A DNA stretch of 20,670 nt from assembly GCA_035285595.1 (NCBI GenBank), contig JAYKGV010000021.1:1-20670 (forward strand), written 5' to 3'. Below are positions 1-8,506 of this stretch, piece by piece (the stretch's first letter is position 1; each line of letters opens with the position of its first letter). Under the pieces are notes generated by a model. That model was not told the origin of the DNA. It saw nothing but the letters and a program-made list of their open reading frames with translations, and ran no database searches. The position numbers and the translations under genes are program-made. The stretch is from VGJW01 sp035285595. Its GTDB lineage: Bacteria > Cyanobacteriota > Sericytochromatia > S15B-MN24 > VGJW01.

Positions 1-306
1 CACCCTCCTTCGAATCTTGGTTGGTTCGCCAGTTTTACAGAGGCGGGTGCCCTGGACGAGCGGCCCCGAGATGACTGAGCCAGCGCGCCCCTGCCCCACG
101 GAGGCGGCATGTGCAGGCTTCAGCGGCACTCGTCCCACGGGTTACATTCCCGTGCGCACCTCCCAGGCAACATCGGCCGCAAACCGTACCCGGATACCCG
201 GCAGAAGGGACGTAATAGCCCTGGAGATGCAAAAGCAAGCCGGATGGCCACGACAAAGATCGTGCGGCGCCCCGCAAGACCGCCGTCAGGGCGTGGTCCT
301 AAGCGC
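1..306. other. Left-edge stretch with no recognised gene
   Basis: This stretch lies downstream of the lipoprotein gene that ends at 307. Short open frames exist on both strands, but their translations are rich in Arg, Gly and Pro, resemble no family I know, and lack a convincing ribosome binding site. I see no tRNA, repeat array or clear terminator. A weak CGCCC/GGGCG pair near 265-295 could form a short hairpin, but it has no T-run. A neighbouring gene may end just outside the window. Confidence 0.5.
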
Positions 307-1026
307 TCAGGGGGCGACTACAGCCATCGGAGCGTCAGGAGCGACGGTCTCGCCGCCTGGCACGACGTCGATACAAATGGCCTTGCTCTTGAGGTTGCCC
401 TTGAAAGCCACCACATCGACCGTGCCGGCAGGCACCTTCTCGAAGCGATAACTGCCATCCGCCTCGGTCCTTGCGTGATAAGGCGACCCTGCGAGGTACA
501 CATCCGCGCCCTCCTTGGAGCCTTTGTCCTCCGGCATGGTGATGCGCCCCTTGAGAACCGCGGTCTCCCGCAGGGTCAGATCGCCGACCGGCAGCGCCGA
601 GGCGGAAGCATCCACCTTATAGCGCCACCCCTTCAGTTCGGCGGTGGCCACGGCCTCCAGATTGTAGGTTCCCCGAGCAGGCAGGGCTATGGTGAAGCGC
701 CCATCGGCGTCGGTTTTTGCACCAGGCGGCACGTATCCAAGAATTCGCCTATCAAACGCCCGTGGAGCAAGGGTAGCCCCAGAGATGAAAATCAGTGCCG
801 TCTGCCCATTCTGCAAAGTGACCGGACTCTGATCCATCCCGAAGCCAAAGGCCTCGACGAGCACATCGGATTGCGGAGCCCCCGCAGCATCCAGCACCCG
901 GCCCGTCAGCACAGGCTTGTCCTCGAGCACCCCCGCGGCCGAGGTCGCCGAGGCGGCCATCAACGAACCGCCTTCCGCACACCCGGCCAGAGCCAGCAAC
1001 AGGAGACTCGTCGTCACTTCCTTCAT
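307..1026 (-). CDS. Lipoprotein with two carboxypeptidase-regulatory-like domains
   Basis: The start is the ATG at 1026, which opens MKEVTTSLLLLALAGC, a lipoprotein signal with lipobox LAGC and Cys16. An in-frame extension to 1113 would bury this signal, so I reject it. A GAAAGGG stretch about 8 nt upstream can serve as ribosome binding site. The mature protein (239 aa in total) has two similar beta-sandwich units. One runs from LTGRVLDAAGAP to KTDADGRFTIALPARGTYNL, the other from LKGRITMPEDKG to TEADGSYRFEKVPAGTVDV. The DADGRF and EADGSY motifs are typical of CarboxypepD_reg / transthyretin-like folds, which in bacteria usually sit on surface or exported proteins and serve binding or structural roles rather than catalysis. 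Expected location is a membrane-anchored, periplasmic or surface site. It is divergent from the cyclase gene, with 65 bp between them. No specific function can be assigned. Confidence 0.85.
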   Translation of the reverse strand: MKEVTTSLLLLALAGCAEGGSLMAASATSAAGVLEDKPVLTGRVLDAAGAPQSDVLVEAFGFGMDQSPVTLQNGQTALIFISGATLAPRAFDRRILGYVPPGAKTDADGRFTIALPARGTYNLEAVATAELKGWRYKVDASASALPVGDLTLRETAVLKGRITMPEDKGSKEGADVYLAGSPYHARTEADGSYRFEKVPAGTVDVVAFKGNLKSKAICIDVVPGGETVAPDAPMAVVAP

Positions 1027-1091
1027 GGCAGGACCCTTTCCAGAAAAATAAAGTACGACTGAGAGATTCCGAAGTCGCGTACCATGTACCC
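1027..1091. promoter_or_regulatory. Divergent intergenic region, AT-rich core, putative promoters
   Basis: This 65-bp gap separates two divergent genes. It holds an unusually AT-rich core for this window (AGAAAAATAAAGTAC around 1042-1056). On the plus strand TAAAGT (1049-1054) can act as a -10 element about 37 bp before the cyclase ATG. On the minus strand TACTTT, in the same core, can serve the lipoprotein gene. No good -35 hexamer is visible for either. No Shine-Dalgarno sequence is evident before the cyclase start. Confidence 0.3.
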
Positions 1092-4000
1092 ATGGCTCAG
1101 GATCTTGGGACACATCGGCAAATCGTCGCCCACTTGCCGATGTGGGTCGCGGAGTCCTTGACGGAGCATCAGCCGCCTTTCGGCCTGACGCGTTGGGCGG
1201 CCGTTCTCTGGCTCGACATCGTGGGCTTCACGGCCCTGACGGAACAGCTGGCGGCCGAAGGCAGGACCGGTGCCGAACGCCTGACGGATCGGCTGAACCG
1301 GGATTTCGGGCGCATCATTCGAGGCCTCGAGGAACACGGGGGGGACCTCGTCTCCTTCGCCGGAGACGCTGTTTTGGCCGTGTGGACGTGTGACGGACCC
1401 GAAGACCTTCCCGGCGTCATTAGCCTTGCCCGTCGATGCGCCGAAGACCTGCTGGCACCCCCCGTCCGCGAGGACCATTCTTGCCCGCTCCCCCTGAAAG
1501 CCATTCTGGGGGCAGGCCCCCTCGTCCTGTCCCTGCTGGGCGGGCGTAGCGGACGATGGCTGCCGCTGGTGCAAGGGCCGGCAATCGCCGATCTCGCGAC
1601 GTACGCGACGGACCTCGGGCCAGGTGACCTCGCCGTGACCGACGTGGCAAAGACGGCGGGCGAGGCCTCGATCTTGCCACCCGTCGACCGGCGAAAGAAG
1701 CAAATCTCCGGTACGGAAGCCCTCGACACCGCGCTGGGGCTGCTGCCTGAGATCGTGCGTTCGCATGTGGTCTCAGGGGATCGTGGCTGGCTGGGCGAAC
1801 TCAGGCAAGTCACGGTCGTCTTTGTCAGCTTGTCGGGGCTCGAAGTAGGCCTGGAGGCTCACGACATGATCCTTGCGCTGCAGGAGGCCGTCGACAGGCA
1901 CGGTGGGGCGCTCGACAAACTCAGTCTCGACGAAAAGGGTATTTCGGCCATCGTGGTGACCGGTCTCCCGCCCCGCGCACGGACGGATGCCGCCGAAGCT
2001 GCCGTCCGTCTCTCCTGCGCGATCCGTGACTTGCTGCATGAGGCAGGAATGCCGGTCCGCATCGGCATCGCCACGGGCCGTGCCTACTGCGGCGAGGTCG
2101 GCGGAGATGAGCGCCGTGAGTACACGGTCATGGGAGACACGGTCAACCTTGCGGCACGACTGATGGGCAAGGCAAGCGATGGCATTGTCTTGGACGAGGC
2201 CACGGCCCGCGCCATCGCCAGCCGCTTCGTCCTGCAGCCGCTTGCCCCCCTGGTGCTCAAGGGCAAGAGCTTGCCCGTGGCGGTCTTCCGACCACAGCAC
2301 GAGCGCACCACGTCCCGAGTGCGCCTGACAGATCTGGTCGGTCGAGAGGAAACGTGGGCCCAGCTGATGAAGGTGCTGGTTCAAAGAAAGTCTTCTGCAG
2401 CCTCCGTGCGGATTCACCTCGTGGGAGAGCCGGGCATCGGCAAGACACTCCTGCTCGATGCCCTCGCGAACGCCGAATGGGAAGTCAAGCCACGCGTGCT
2501 GCGACTGACCGGCGGGGGCTATCGGACGGGTGACCCTTTGTTGGCTTGGCGAGACACTGTCGGCAGCCTGCTGATCGATACGGGCGAGCGCTTGCCTGCA
2601 CGCGCCCGCCTGTTGCTGCGATGGATTGCGGAGCCTCACGCCCCCGACCAACCGGAACGGGTCGGGCTGGAACCGGCCGAAGTTGCCAAGGCCACTGCAG
2701 AGTGCCTGGCAGAGCTCCTGAGTGATGCCCCCGTCTTGCTGCTGGCGGACGACGCGGACACCCTCGATTCGGCTTCGGCTCAGCTGATCGTCGAAGTGTC
2801 GCGCAGGCATCGCGACCTGACGTTGGTCCTCGCAGGCACAGAACCTGAGCTGCCACGCAGGGAACCTTGGACCACCCTTTCGTGGGAAAGCATGGAGCTG
2901 ACGCCGTTGTCGCGCGCGGCGGCGCACCAGCTGGTCACGCGACGCGTCGGTCAGGAGGCCCTTCCTGCGAGCACCATGGAACGCATCTTGGACCAAGCCG
3001 ATGGGCATCCCCTCTTCCTCGAGGAACTGGCTGACGCTGCTCTTCTCGGCGTGACCAAGGGCCGAGGGGAAGGCGACGAGGCCCTACCCCTTCCGGCCAC
3101 GCTTCAGGCCGCTTTGCTACGACGGGTAGATCCTCTCCCGGTGCCCGTCCAGGTGCTGCTCAAGGTGATTTGTTTGCTGGGCCACGACAGTGAAATTGAG
3201 CTGCTGTGCCACCTCCACCCGTCGTATGGCTCGGAAGACGAGATCAAGGCAGCGTGGACGATTCTTGCCGCGGCGGGTCTGATTGAGGTCGATTCCGTAG
3301 AGGCAGGCACTCGCTGGCGATTCCGCAGCGGCCTGCTGCGTGAGGCCCTGTTGGACCAGATTTTGGAAGCCCAGCGTCTCCACGTCCACCAGGAAGCCGC
3401 GGTCTGGCTGGAGGAGCGCCACGGAGCACGCTCCGGTCCTGCCAGCAGCCGACTCGCTCGTCATTGGCTGGCCGCGGACGTCCATCACAGGGCCCTGCGG
3501 CATATGGACCTAGCGGCACTCTGGGCCATGAGTCACTTCGCGACCCAGGAAGCCGAAGCATGGTGCCGCAGGGCCTTGGCGCAGGAACACGACCACGGGT
3601 TGTTGGCCGAGGCCCCCCTGCGTCTGGCACGGCACGAGATCCTGGGACGGATCCTGAAGGGCAGAGGGCACTTCGAAGAGGCACGCGAGCACCTTGTCCT
3701 GGCTCAGAATCTCGCCGAGCAGCTCGAGGACGGCGAGAGCGTGGCGCACATCCGGACCAGTCTCGCCATGGTGGCCGAGCTATCGGGCCGTCTCGATGAA
3801 GCGGTCGACCTGTACTCAGACAGCATCGCCCTTGCGGAGCAGGCTCGGGCCAGCGGCTCCCACGCCCGGTCCAGTCTTGCTCTCGGTCGTCTGCTGTTCC
3901 GCATGGGACGGACAGAGGAGGCGCTCGTAGCCTGCAACCGTGGTCTCTACAAGGCCGAGGAATGGGGAGACCCCACGGACACCACCGCTCTCAAGGCCCT

Positions 4001-4778
4001 ATTGGGCACCATCGTGATCATGACCCGCTCGGAAGGACAAGAGATCCGGGAAGGAATCGCCATCGTCGAGCAGGCGCGGCAGGACCTCGCAGGCTCGGGT
4101 CGCCGGACGGATCTTTACAGTGTCTTGAACTTTCTCGGCAATGCCTGGTCCTTGCTTGGACACCATGCGGCGGCCGTCGAGGCCTTTCACGAGGGCCTGG
4201 AAATGGCCATCACGGAAGGGCTGTCCTTCGACGAGGCCGCGGCCAGGCTGAACCTGGCCCTGCAGGCCCATGCGCTGCATGATGTCGTCGCCATGCGCCG
4301 TCAGGCCATCCGTGCACGGGTCCTCGCCGAGGAAGGAGGCTACAAGCCCATCCAGGCCTTGGCGTTGCTGCTTGAGGCCTTGGCTCTCGCACTGGCCGAC
4401 GAGCGCGCTTCAGTTGATGCCCAGTTGGCCGAGGCCAATCGTCTCTGGGCCGAACTGCCCGAAGCGACCCAGAAGGCCTTCCACACCCCGGCCACCACCT
4501 ACCGCGCGTGGCTGGCCAAGGCGTCCGGAAAGGTCGAGGAAGCTCTCTACCTTACGCGCCAAGCCATCGCAGGTAGCCGAGCCGCCGGCGACCGCGAATA
4601 TGCTTTGCCCTTGGCCTTGCTGGAAGCCGAACTGCTGGTGGCGGCGCGGCGTGCAGAGGAAGCCCGGGTCCCTGCCGCGGAGGCCCTGTCGAAGGCCGAG
4701 ACACTGCAGCACGCCTCGGGAGTCGCCAAGGCCAAGGCCCTGCTTGCCTTGATTGAAGAAGATTTAAAAACTTCCTGA
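1092..4778 (+). CDS. Class III adenylyl cyclase (soluble-AC-like) / AAA ATPase / TPR protein
   Basis: This 1228-residue protein has soluble adenylyl cyclase (ADCY10-like) architecture. Cyclase domain 1 (about 35-165) carries both metal aspartates, D42 (LDIVGFT) and D92 (FAGDAVLAVW). Cyclase domain 2 (about 238-400) lacks the first aspartate (S246) but keeps the putative adenine lysine K276, a Thr at 345 in YTVMGDTVNLAARL (class IIIb mark), and N352/R356. The two halves together should form one composite active site making cAMP from ATP. An AAA/STAND ATPase follows: Walker A GEPGIGKT (445-452), Walker B-like VLLLADDAD (548-556) and a GHPLFLEEL motif near 636. Residues from about 815 to the end are TPR-like helical repeats for protein binding. 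No signal peptide or membrane segment is seen, so it is cytosolic. ATG 1092 is preferred over the Met at 1140 because the conserved lead-in IVAHLPMWVAESL precedes the first domain. cGMP production or loss of cyclase activity is not excluded. Confidence 0.9.
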   Translation: MAQDLGTHRQIVAHLPMWVAESLTEHQPPFGLTRWAAVLWLDIVGFTALTEQLAAEGRTGAERLTDRLNRDFGRIIRGLEEHGGDLVSFAGDAVLAVWTCDGPEDLPGVISLARRCAEDLLAPPVREDHSCPLPLKAILGAGPLVLSLLGGRSGRWLPLVQGPAIADLATYATDLGPGDLAVTDVAKTAGEASILPPVDRRKKQISGTEALDTALGLLPEIVRSHVVSGDRGWLGELRQVTVVFVSLSGLEVGLEAHDMILALQEAVDRHGGALDKLSLDEKGISAIVVTGLPPRARTDAAEAAVRLSCAIRDLLHEAGMPVRIGIATGRAYCGEVGGDERREYTVMGDTVNLAARLMGKASDGIVLDEATARAIASRFVLQPLAPLVLKGKSLPVAVFRPQHERTTSRVRLTDLVGREETWAQLMKVLVQRKSSAASVRIHLVGEPGIGKTLLLDALANAEWEVKPRVLRLTGGGYRTGDPLLAWRDTVGSLLIDTGERLPARARLLLRWIAEPHAPDQPERVGLEPAEVAKATAECLAELLSDAPVLLLADDADTLDSASAQLIVEVSRRHRDLTLVLAGTEPELPRREPWTTLSWESMELTPLSRAAAHQLVTRRVGQEALPASTMERILDQADGHPLFLEELADAALLGVTKGRGEGDEALPLPATLQAALLRRVDPLPVPVQVLLKVICLLGHDSEIELLCHLHPSYGSEDEIKAAWTILAAAGLIEVDSVEAGTRWRFRSGLLREALLDQILEAQRLHVHQEAAVWLEERHGARSGPASSRLARHWLAADVHHRALRHMDLAALWAMSHFATQEAEAWCRRALAQEHDHGLLAEAPLRLARHEILGRILKGRGHFEEAREHLVLAQNLAEQLEDGESVAHIRTSLAMVAELSGRLDEAVDLYSDSIALAEQARASGSHARSSLALGRLLFRMGRTEEALVACNRGLYKAEEWGDPTDTTALKALLGTIVIMTRSEGQEIREGIAIVEQARQDLAGSGRRTDLYSVLNFLGNAWSLLGHHAAAVEAFHEGLEMAITEGLSFDEAAARLNLALQAHALHDVVAMRRQAIRARVLAEEGGYKPIQALALLLEALALALADERASVDAQLAEANRLWAELPEATQKAFHTPATTYRAWLAKASGKVEEALYLTRQAIAGSRAAGDREYALPLALLEAELLVAARRAEEARVPAAEALSKAETLQHASGVAKAKALLALIEEDLKTS

Positions 4779-4894
4779 AGTCATTCAGCTTCCTCGTGAA
4801 ATGAACTTCAAGAACATGTGGGGCGCCACCTCTCCAGAACACGCGACGCTGACAAGGGGACCATCCACGCCAACTTGACTCGAGGTGCCCGCCG

Positions 4895-5560
4895 ATGTCC
4901 GTCCTGACCAGCCGCGAAGCCAGCCGCCGCAACCTTCTTGGGTTGACGGAGCGGCAGCATCGGCTCGTGCGACTGGAGATTCCCGAAATGATCCGCACGG
5001 CCAAGCGACGGGGTGGAACCCAGGCCCAGCTCAACGCCGCGATCCAACACGCCGAGGCACGCCTCGACTTTCTGAACCGCGTACGCAGCGTGTTGGTGAC
5101 CATGCCGATGGAAGCCCTGCGGGCCTGGGATCTGGTCCCCTTCGAGGGGGAGTTTGCGCGGCTGATCATGCAGGCCGTACGTGAACTCGAGCCTTACGGA
5201 CCCTACTCCGTACCCGACCTTGATGCTCGTCTGGCTGTGCTCGCCCAGCGTGCGCGAACGGGTCGACTCGAAGGGGAGGTCTCTGCCGAAACTCTGGACA
5301 GGCTTCGTTGCGCCGCCTACGGTTTGGCTTCTGCCCTGTGCGACGTCCGGAACCTGGAGGAGGACGATCATCGGGCGGAGGTGGCTCAGCTGGCCCACCA
5401 TGCCCTGCGCGCCGCGCAAACCCGCCCGCGCCATCCCGGAAAGGTCGCCGACCTCGCACGCATGCTCAACCGGAGCCTCAGGGAGACCACTCCTGATTTG
5501 GAAGCACTCGCCGAAGCTCGTCGTCGGCTGGCAGAGCTTGTATCCCTCAAGGTCAGCTGA
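4895..5560 (+). CDS. Helical protein of unknown function
   Basis: I do not recognise this 221-residue protein. The ATG at 4895 follows a good ribosome binding site (GAGGTG, about 7 nt spacing). The sequence looks almost entirely alpha-helical, with Arg/Leu/Ala/Glu-rich amphipathic stretches (for example ARLDFLNRVRSVLVTM and LAEARRRLAELVSL). It has no signal peptide, membrane segment, metal motif or Walker motif. A mid-protein PYGPYSVPDLDARL segment may separate two helical bundles. It starts 116 bp after the cyclase gene on the same strand, so co-transcription is possible but not shown. Its 3' end overlaps the convergent methyltransferase gene by 8 bp. Codon use and G/C at third positions match the neighbours, which supports a real gene. 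Function unknown. Confidence 0.75.
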   Translation: MSVLTSREASRRNLLGLTERQHRLVRLEIPEMIRTAKRRGGTQAQLNAAIQHAEARLDFLNRVRSVLVTMPMEALRAWDLVPFEGEFARLIMQAVRELEPYGPYSVPDLDARLAVLAQRARTGRLEGEVSAETLDRLRCAAYGLASALCDVRNLEEDDHRAEVAQLAHHALRAAQTRPRHPGKVADLARMLNRSLRETTPDLEALAEARRRLAELVSLKVS

Positions 5561-6899
5561 GACCCGACGGTTCCTGCGGCGAGAGCGCCGAGACCTTGAA
5601 GCCCAGGTCCTGGGTCAAGGATTGCAAGGTTTCCGCAGCTCGAAGAAGCCGCAGACGCGTGACCTGTGCCAGATTGCACGGCTGCCCCTGCCGCAGGCAG
5701 AATTCGGCCGACGCACGCTGGCGGGCGATCTCCGTGGACAGGGCTTCCGGCTGCTGCAACGTGATCCAGCGTCGACTCCCCTCATCCTCGAGATTCGTCA
5801 GCCAGACCGCGTGGGCCATCGATCCCGACCCACCGAAAACATCCAGCACCACGTCACCCGGTCGCGTCGCGACGCGAAGCAGGTGGCGCATCAGTCCGAG
5901 CGGCTTGGGATACTCGAAGACTCCTCGCGCACCCAGCAGGGCATCCAGTTCACGCCGTGCCGTCGCGGTATCCCCCACCATCGTGCGAGACAGCAGGGTC
6001 GTGGGCACCAGTCCGTCCTGCGTCTCCGAGAGATAGCGCTTGACGAGCGGATAGCGTCCCGGTCGTCCCCAGACCAACGCCCCTTCGGCTTCCTTGCACC
6101 GCAAGGTCTCCTCGCTGAAAGCCCAGAACCGCCCCTCCGGTGGCGCAAGCTCCGTCCCCCAGGGAGTGCGCAGCGAATAGCGCGCCCCATAAGGATTGTG
6201 GGCCGTGATCGGATCCAGCTTCCAAGGCCCCTTGGGATCACCGTCGGGATTACGGTAGGCACGCGTGTCCACGCGGGGCAGCAGGACCCGATCCCACGAC
6301 CCTGCGTTTCTTGCGTAGACCAAAACGTACTCATGGCTGACAGAGAAGCCCTTGGCGGAATTCTTGCGCGTGTGCGCCTTTTCCCAGACCAGCGTAGCCA
6401 GAAACTGATCCGGCCCGAAGACTTCGTCGCAGAGCTCCCGCGCCCGCGGCAGTTCCGCGTCATCCAGGCTGATCATCACGGCACCCCGGGGGTGCAGCAG
6501 TTCACGTACCAGCAGGAGACGCGGCAGCATCATGGACAACCAGGCCGAATGCCGGCGACCTCGGACCTGCACGTGTCCGTCGTCTCTCGACGGGCCGGTC
6601 CGACGCACCGATTGCCTGAAACGATCCGCGTAGACCATCTGCCGGCCCGTGTTGTAGGGAGGATCGAGATAGGCGAGCTTGATAACCCCCGCAAAACCGG
6701 GTCGCAGGAGCTTCATCGCCTCGAGGTTGTCGCCTTCGACCAATAGATTCTTCGTGGCCTCCTCATACCGACCTCGGCCAGGGCGTTCCTCAAGGACGTG
6801 CATCGGAGGGTCCTCAGCCAACGCACGTGCCGCCCTGCGCCCGGGCCAGACCAGGCCGTATTCCTCGTCCTCCAGTCCCTCAGACTCTCCGCCTTTCAC
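5553..6899 (-). CDS. Type III Mod-like site-specific DNA methyltransferase (orphan)
   Basis: This is a predicted N6-adenine or N4-cytosine DNA methyltransferase of the beta class. Catalytic motif IV, DPPYNTG (about residues 79-85), precedes the AdoMet-binding motif I, DVFGGSGS (about 353-360). The N-terminus YGLVWPGRRAARA, then NLLVEGDNLEAMKLL and VIKLAYLDPPYNTG, matches type III restriction Mod subunits; DPPY favours adenine. The start is GTG 6899, whose GTGA overlaps the stop of the upstream ATPase gene, so translation is probably coupled. A longer frame to 6986 would run into that gene. At 448 residues it is short for a Mod subunit: it stops just after DLGFKV, where full-length family members continue with a C-terminal region. 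No Res helicase-nuclease gene is in the window. It is the last gene of the nuclease/ATPase operon, so it may protect or mark DNA for that complex. Confidence 0.88.
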   Translation of the reverse strand: MKGGESEGLEDEEYGLVWPGRRAARALAEDPPMHVLEERPGRGRYEEATKNLLVEGDNLEAMKLLRPGFAGVIKLAYLDPPYNTGRQMVYADRFRQSVRRTGPSRDDGHVQVRGRRHSAWLSMMLPRLLLVRELLHPRGAVMISLDDAELPRARELCDEVFGPDQFLATLVWEKAHTRKNSAKGFSVSHEYVLVYARNAGSWDRVLLPRVDTRAYRNPDGDPKGPWKLDPITAHNPYGARYSLRTPWGTELAPPEGRFWAFSEETLRCKEAEGALVWGRPGRYPLVKRYLSETQDGLVPTTLLSRTMVGDTATARRELDALLGARGVFEYPKPLGLMRHLLRVATRPGDVVLDVFGGSGSMAHAVWLTNLEDEGSRRWITLQQPEALSTEIARQRASAEFCLRQGQPCNLAQVTRLRLLRAAETLQSLTQDLGFKVSALSPQEPSGLS

Positions 6900-8506
6900 G
6901 CCCGCACCCCGGAACGATGTGGCATCTCCCGCAGGTCGGCAGCGGGCGCATGACGCAGCAAGCATGCGAGGGTGTGCTGGTGGCACGTGAAGTACAGGAC
7001 TTGCCGCTCCCGTGCCATCTCCGCCACGAGACGGGCGGCCGCATCGGCACGCCGACCGTCGAGGTTCACAAAGACATCATCCAGGATGACAGGCAGACGA
7101 ACGGAGCCGGTTGCAATCTGTACATAGGCCAGTCGCAAACAGAGGAAAAGCAGCTCGGCCGTCCCCCTGCTGAGACGTTCAGGAGACCAGTCCCTGGCAG
7201 AAGCATCCTCGACCCTCAGGGTTTGGCCGTCGAGACGAATCCGGCGAAAGCCACCCTCGGTAGCGGCTCCAAGCCAACGGCCAGCAAGGTCCAGGATGGC
7301 TGCTTCTCGCTCACGAGTCCAACGTCGGCCTGCCTCTTCGACCATGGCGCGGGCCAGGACCAGCCGACGCCAACGGGACAACGCTTCTTCATGCTCGGCC
7401 TGGCGTGCGGCACGCTCTTGAGCAAGACGGGCAGGAGTCTGATCTTTCGACCACCGTGCATAGGCCAGCTCCAGACGGGCCCGCTCCCGAGCGACAGCCC
7501 CACGCTCGAGTTCGACCTCCCGCCGACGCAAGAGAAGGGTCTCACGGCTACGATTTCGCTCGGTCACTCCTGTCCTGTGGCGAACCCGCGACTCGCCCTG
7601 CCGCTTCGCCCGACGGACCATCACACTCACTCCAAGGCTCAAGCTGCACGCGAGCCCCGCGAGGAATACCCAAGTTCGCTGGGGCTCCGTCAGCCGCTCA
7701 AGAGTCCAAGGAACCGCAGCTGCCACGACAAGGGGAACGACAGGGGTCAGGACCTCCGTCCAGGAGAGCGGCGTTGTCGGCAGCGGCAATGGCTGTTCGA
7801 GCTCGACCAAGGCTCGCGACAGGTCCAACCACTCCTCTTCCAGCTGACTGACTTCGGCCGTGAGGCGCTCGAGCCCCTCGGCCAAGTGACCTGCCTCCGC
7901 AGATTCGCGCTCGAGTCGAGCCATTTCACGAGCAAGACGTTCCAGCTCGATCTCGAGCTCACGAACCCGCGAGGCTCCGCGAGGTCGATAGAGCGCCTGC
8001 GCTTCACGGTCAAGGACCGTGAGGGCCGCGCCAGGGGTCGCCCCCCCGCCCGACAATGCCTCTCCGAGGATCCGCTCGCGCAATTTGGTGTCGGCCAGAG
8101 CCTCGAGAGCACGGAGGTCACGCAGGTCAAAGACATTCACTGCGGCAAAGGTCTCGCGGTCCATCGAGCCCAGCATGCTCGCCCATGCCGTTGCTGGGAC
8201 CTTTGCGCCACCTGGCCGTGAAACCTCGAGTCCTCGCGATTGTTCCGCTCGCCGGACGACGACAAGAGGTCCCTGGTCATCCTCCAGCAGGAGTCGCCCG
8301 GCCGGTGGACTCCCGTCGAGGGTCTCATGCCGAAGTCCTCGCCTTCCAGACGGGTAGCCAAAAAGCAGCCATTGCAGAAAGGCGAGGGTAGTGGACTTGC
8401 CCGAGCCATTGGGGCCGGCAAAAATGACCAGACCGGCCCCTAGATCCCTGAGGGCGACATCTGTGAGAGCCCCGAAGGCTTCGATGGTCCAGCCCTTGAT
8501 CCTCAC
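6896..8506 (-). CDS. yhaN: YhaN/Rad50-like ATPase with central membrane hairpin
   Basis: This 536-residue SMC/Rad50-type ABC ATPase resembles YhaN, the probable partner of the YhaO nuclease. The N-terminus VRIKGWTIEAFGAL leads to Walker A GPNGSGKST (31-39). At the C-terminus are the signature LSRGTAELL (about 445), Walker B LPVILDD (about 471-477), D-loop VNLD and H-loop FTCHQH (about 509). Between them, coiled-coil arms (about 181-240 and 300-405) flank two hydrophobic segments (about 252-270 and 280-299) that look like a transmembrane hairpin. There is no CxxC zinc hook. B. subtilis YhaN is far longer, so the arms here are short. The GTG start at 8506 overlaps the nuclease stop as GTGA; the upstream extension to 8632 would lie within the nuclease gene. 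The complex should use ATP to open or load DNA for the nuclease, possibly at the membrane. Confidence 0.85.
   Translation of the reverse strand: MRIKGWTIEAFGALTDVALRDLGAGLVIFAGPNGSGKSTTLAFLQWLLFGYPSGRRGLRHETLDGSPPAGRLLLEDDQGPLVVVRRAEQSRGLEVSRPGGAKVPATAWASMLGSMDRETFAAVNVFDLRDLRALEALADTKLRERILGEALSGGGATPGAALTVLDREAQALYRPRGASRVRELEIELERLAREMARLERESAEAGHLAEGLERLTAEVSQLEEEWLDLSRALVELEQPLPLPTTPLSWTEVLTPVVPLVVAAAVPWTLERLTEPQRTWVFLAGLACSLSLGVSVMVRRAKRQGESRVRHRTGVTERNRSRETLLLRRREVELERGAVARERARLELAYARWSKDQTPARLAQERAARQAEHEEALSRWRRLVLARAMVEEAGRRWTREREAAILDLAGRWLGAATEGGFRRIRLDGQTLRVEDASARDWSPERLSRGTAELLFLCLRLAYVQIATGSVRLPVILDDVFVNLDGRRADAAARLVAEMARERQVLYFTCHQHTLACLLRHAPAADLREMPHRSGVRA

Noticed and set aside
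109..1062. Long plus-strand frame of 317 codons opposite the lipoprotein gene
   Set aside because: Its product is rich in His, Arg, Gly and Pro with no family likeness, and the minus strand encodes a lipoprotein with clear repeated domains.
1773..3008. Minus-strand frame of 411 codons within the cyclase gene
   Set aside because: It is antisense to the second cyclase domain and the ATPase domain, whose motifs are intact on the plus strand.
4770..4790. Small hairpins (ACTTC/GAAGT and CTGAA/TTCAG) at the cyclase stop as a terminator
   Set aside because: The two 5-bp stems exclude each other and no T-run follows; this is too weak to call.
5181..6746. Plus-strand frame of 521 codons across the helical gene and the methyltransferase
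   Set aside because: It is antisense to a methyltransferase with intact motifs, crosses two genes, and looks like low-complexity GC-rich shadow coding.
6827..8221. Plus-strand frame of 464 codons opposite the YhaN-like ATPase
   Set aside because: The minus strand carries all ABC ATPase motifs in order; the plus frame has none of its own.
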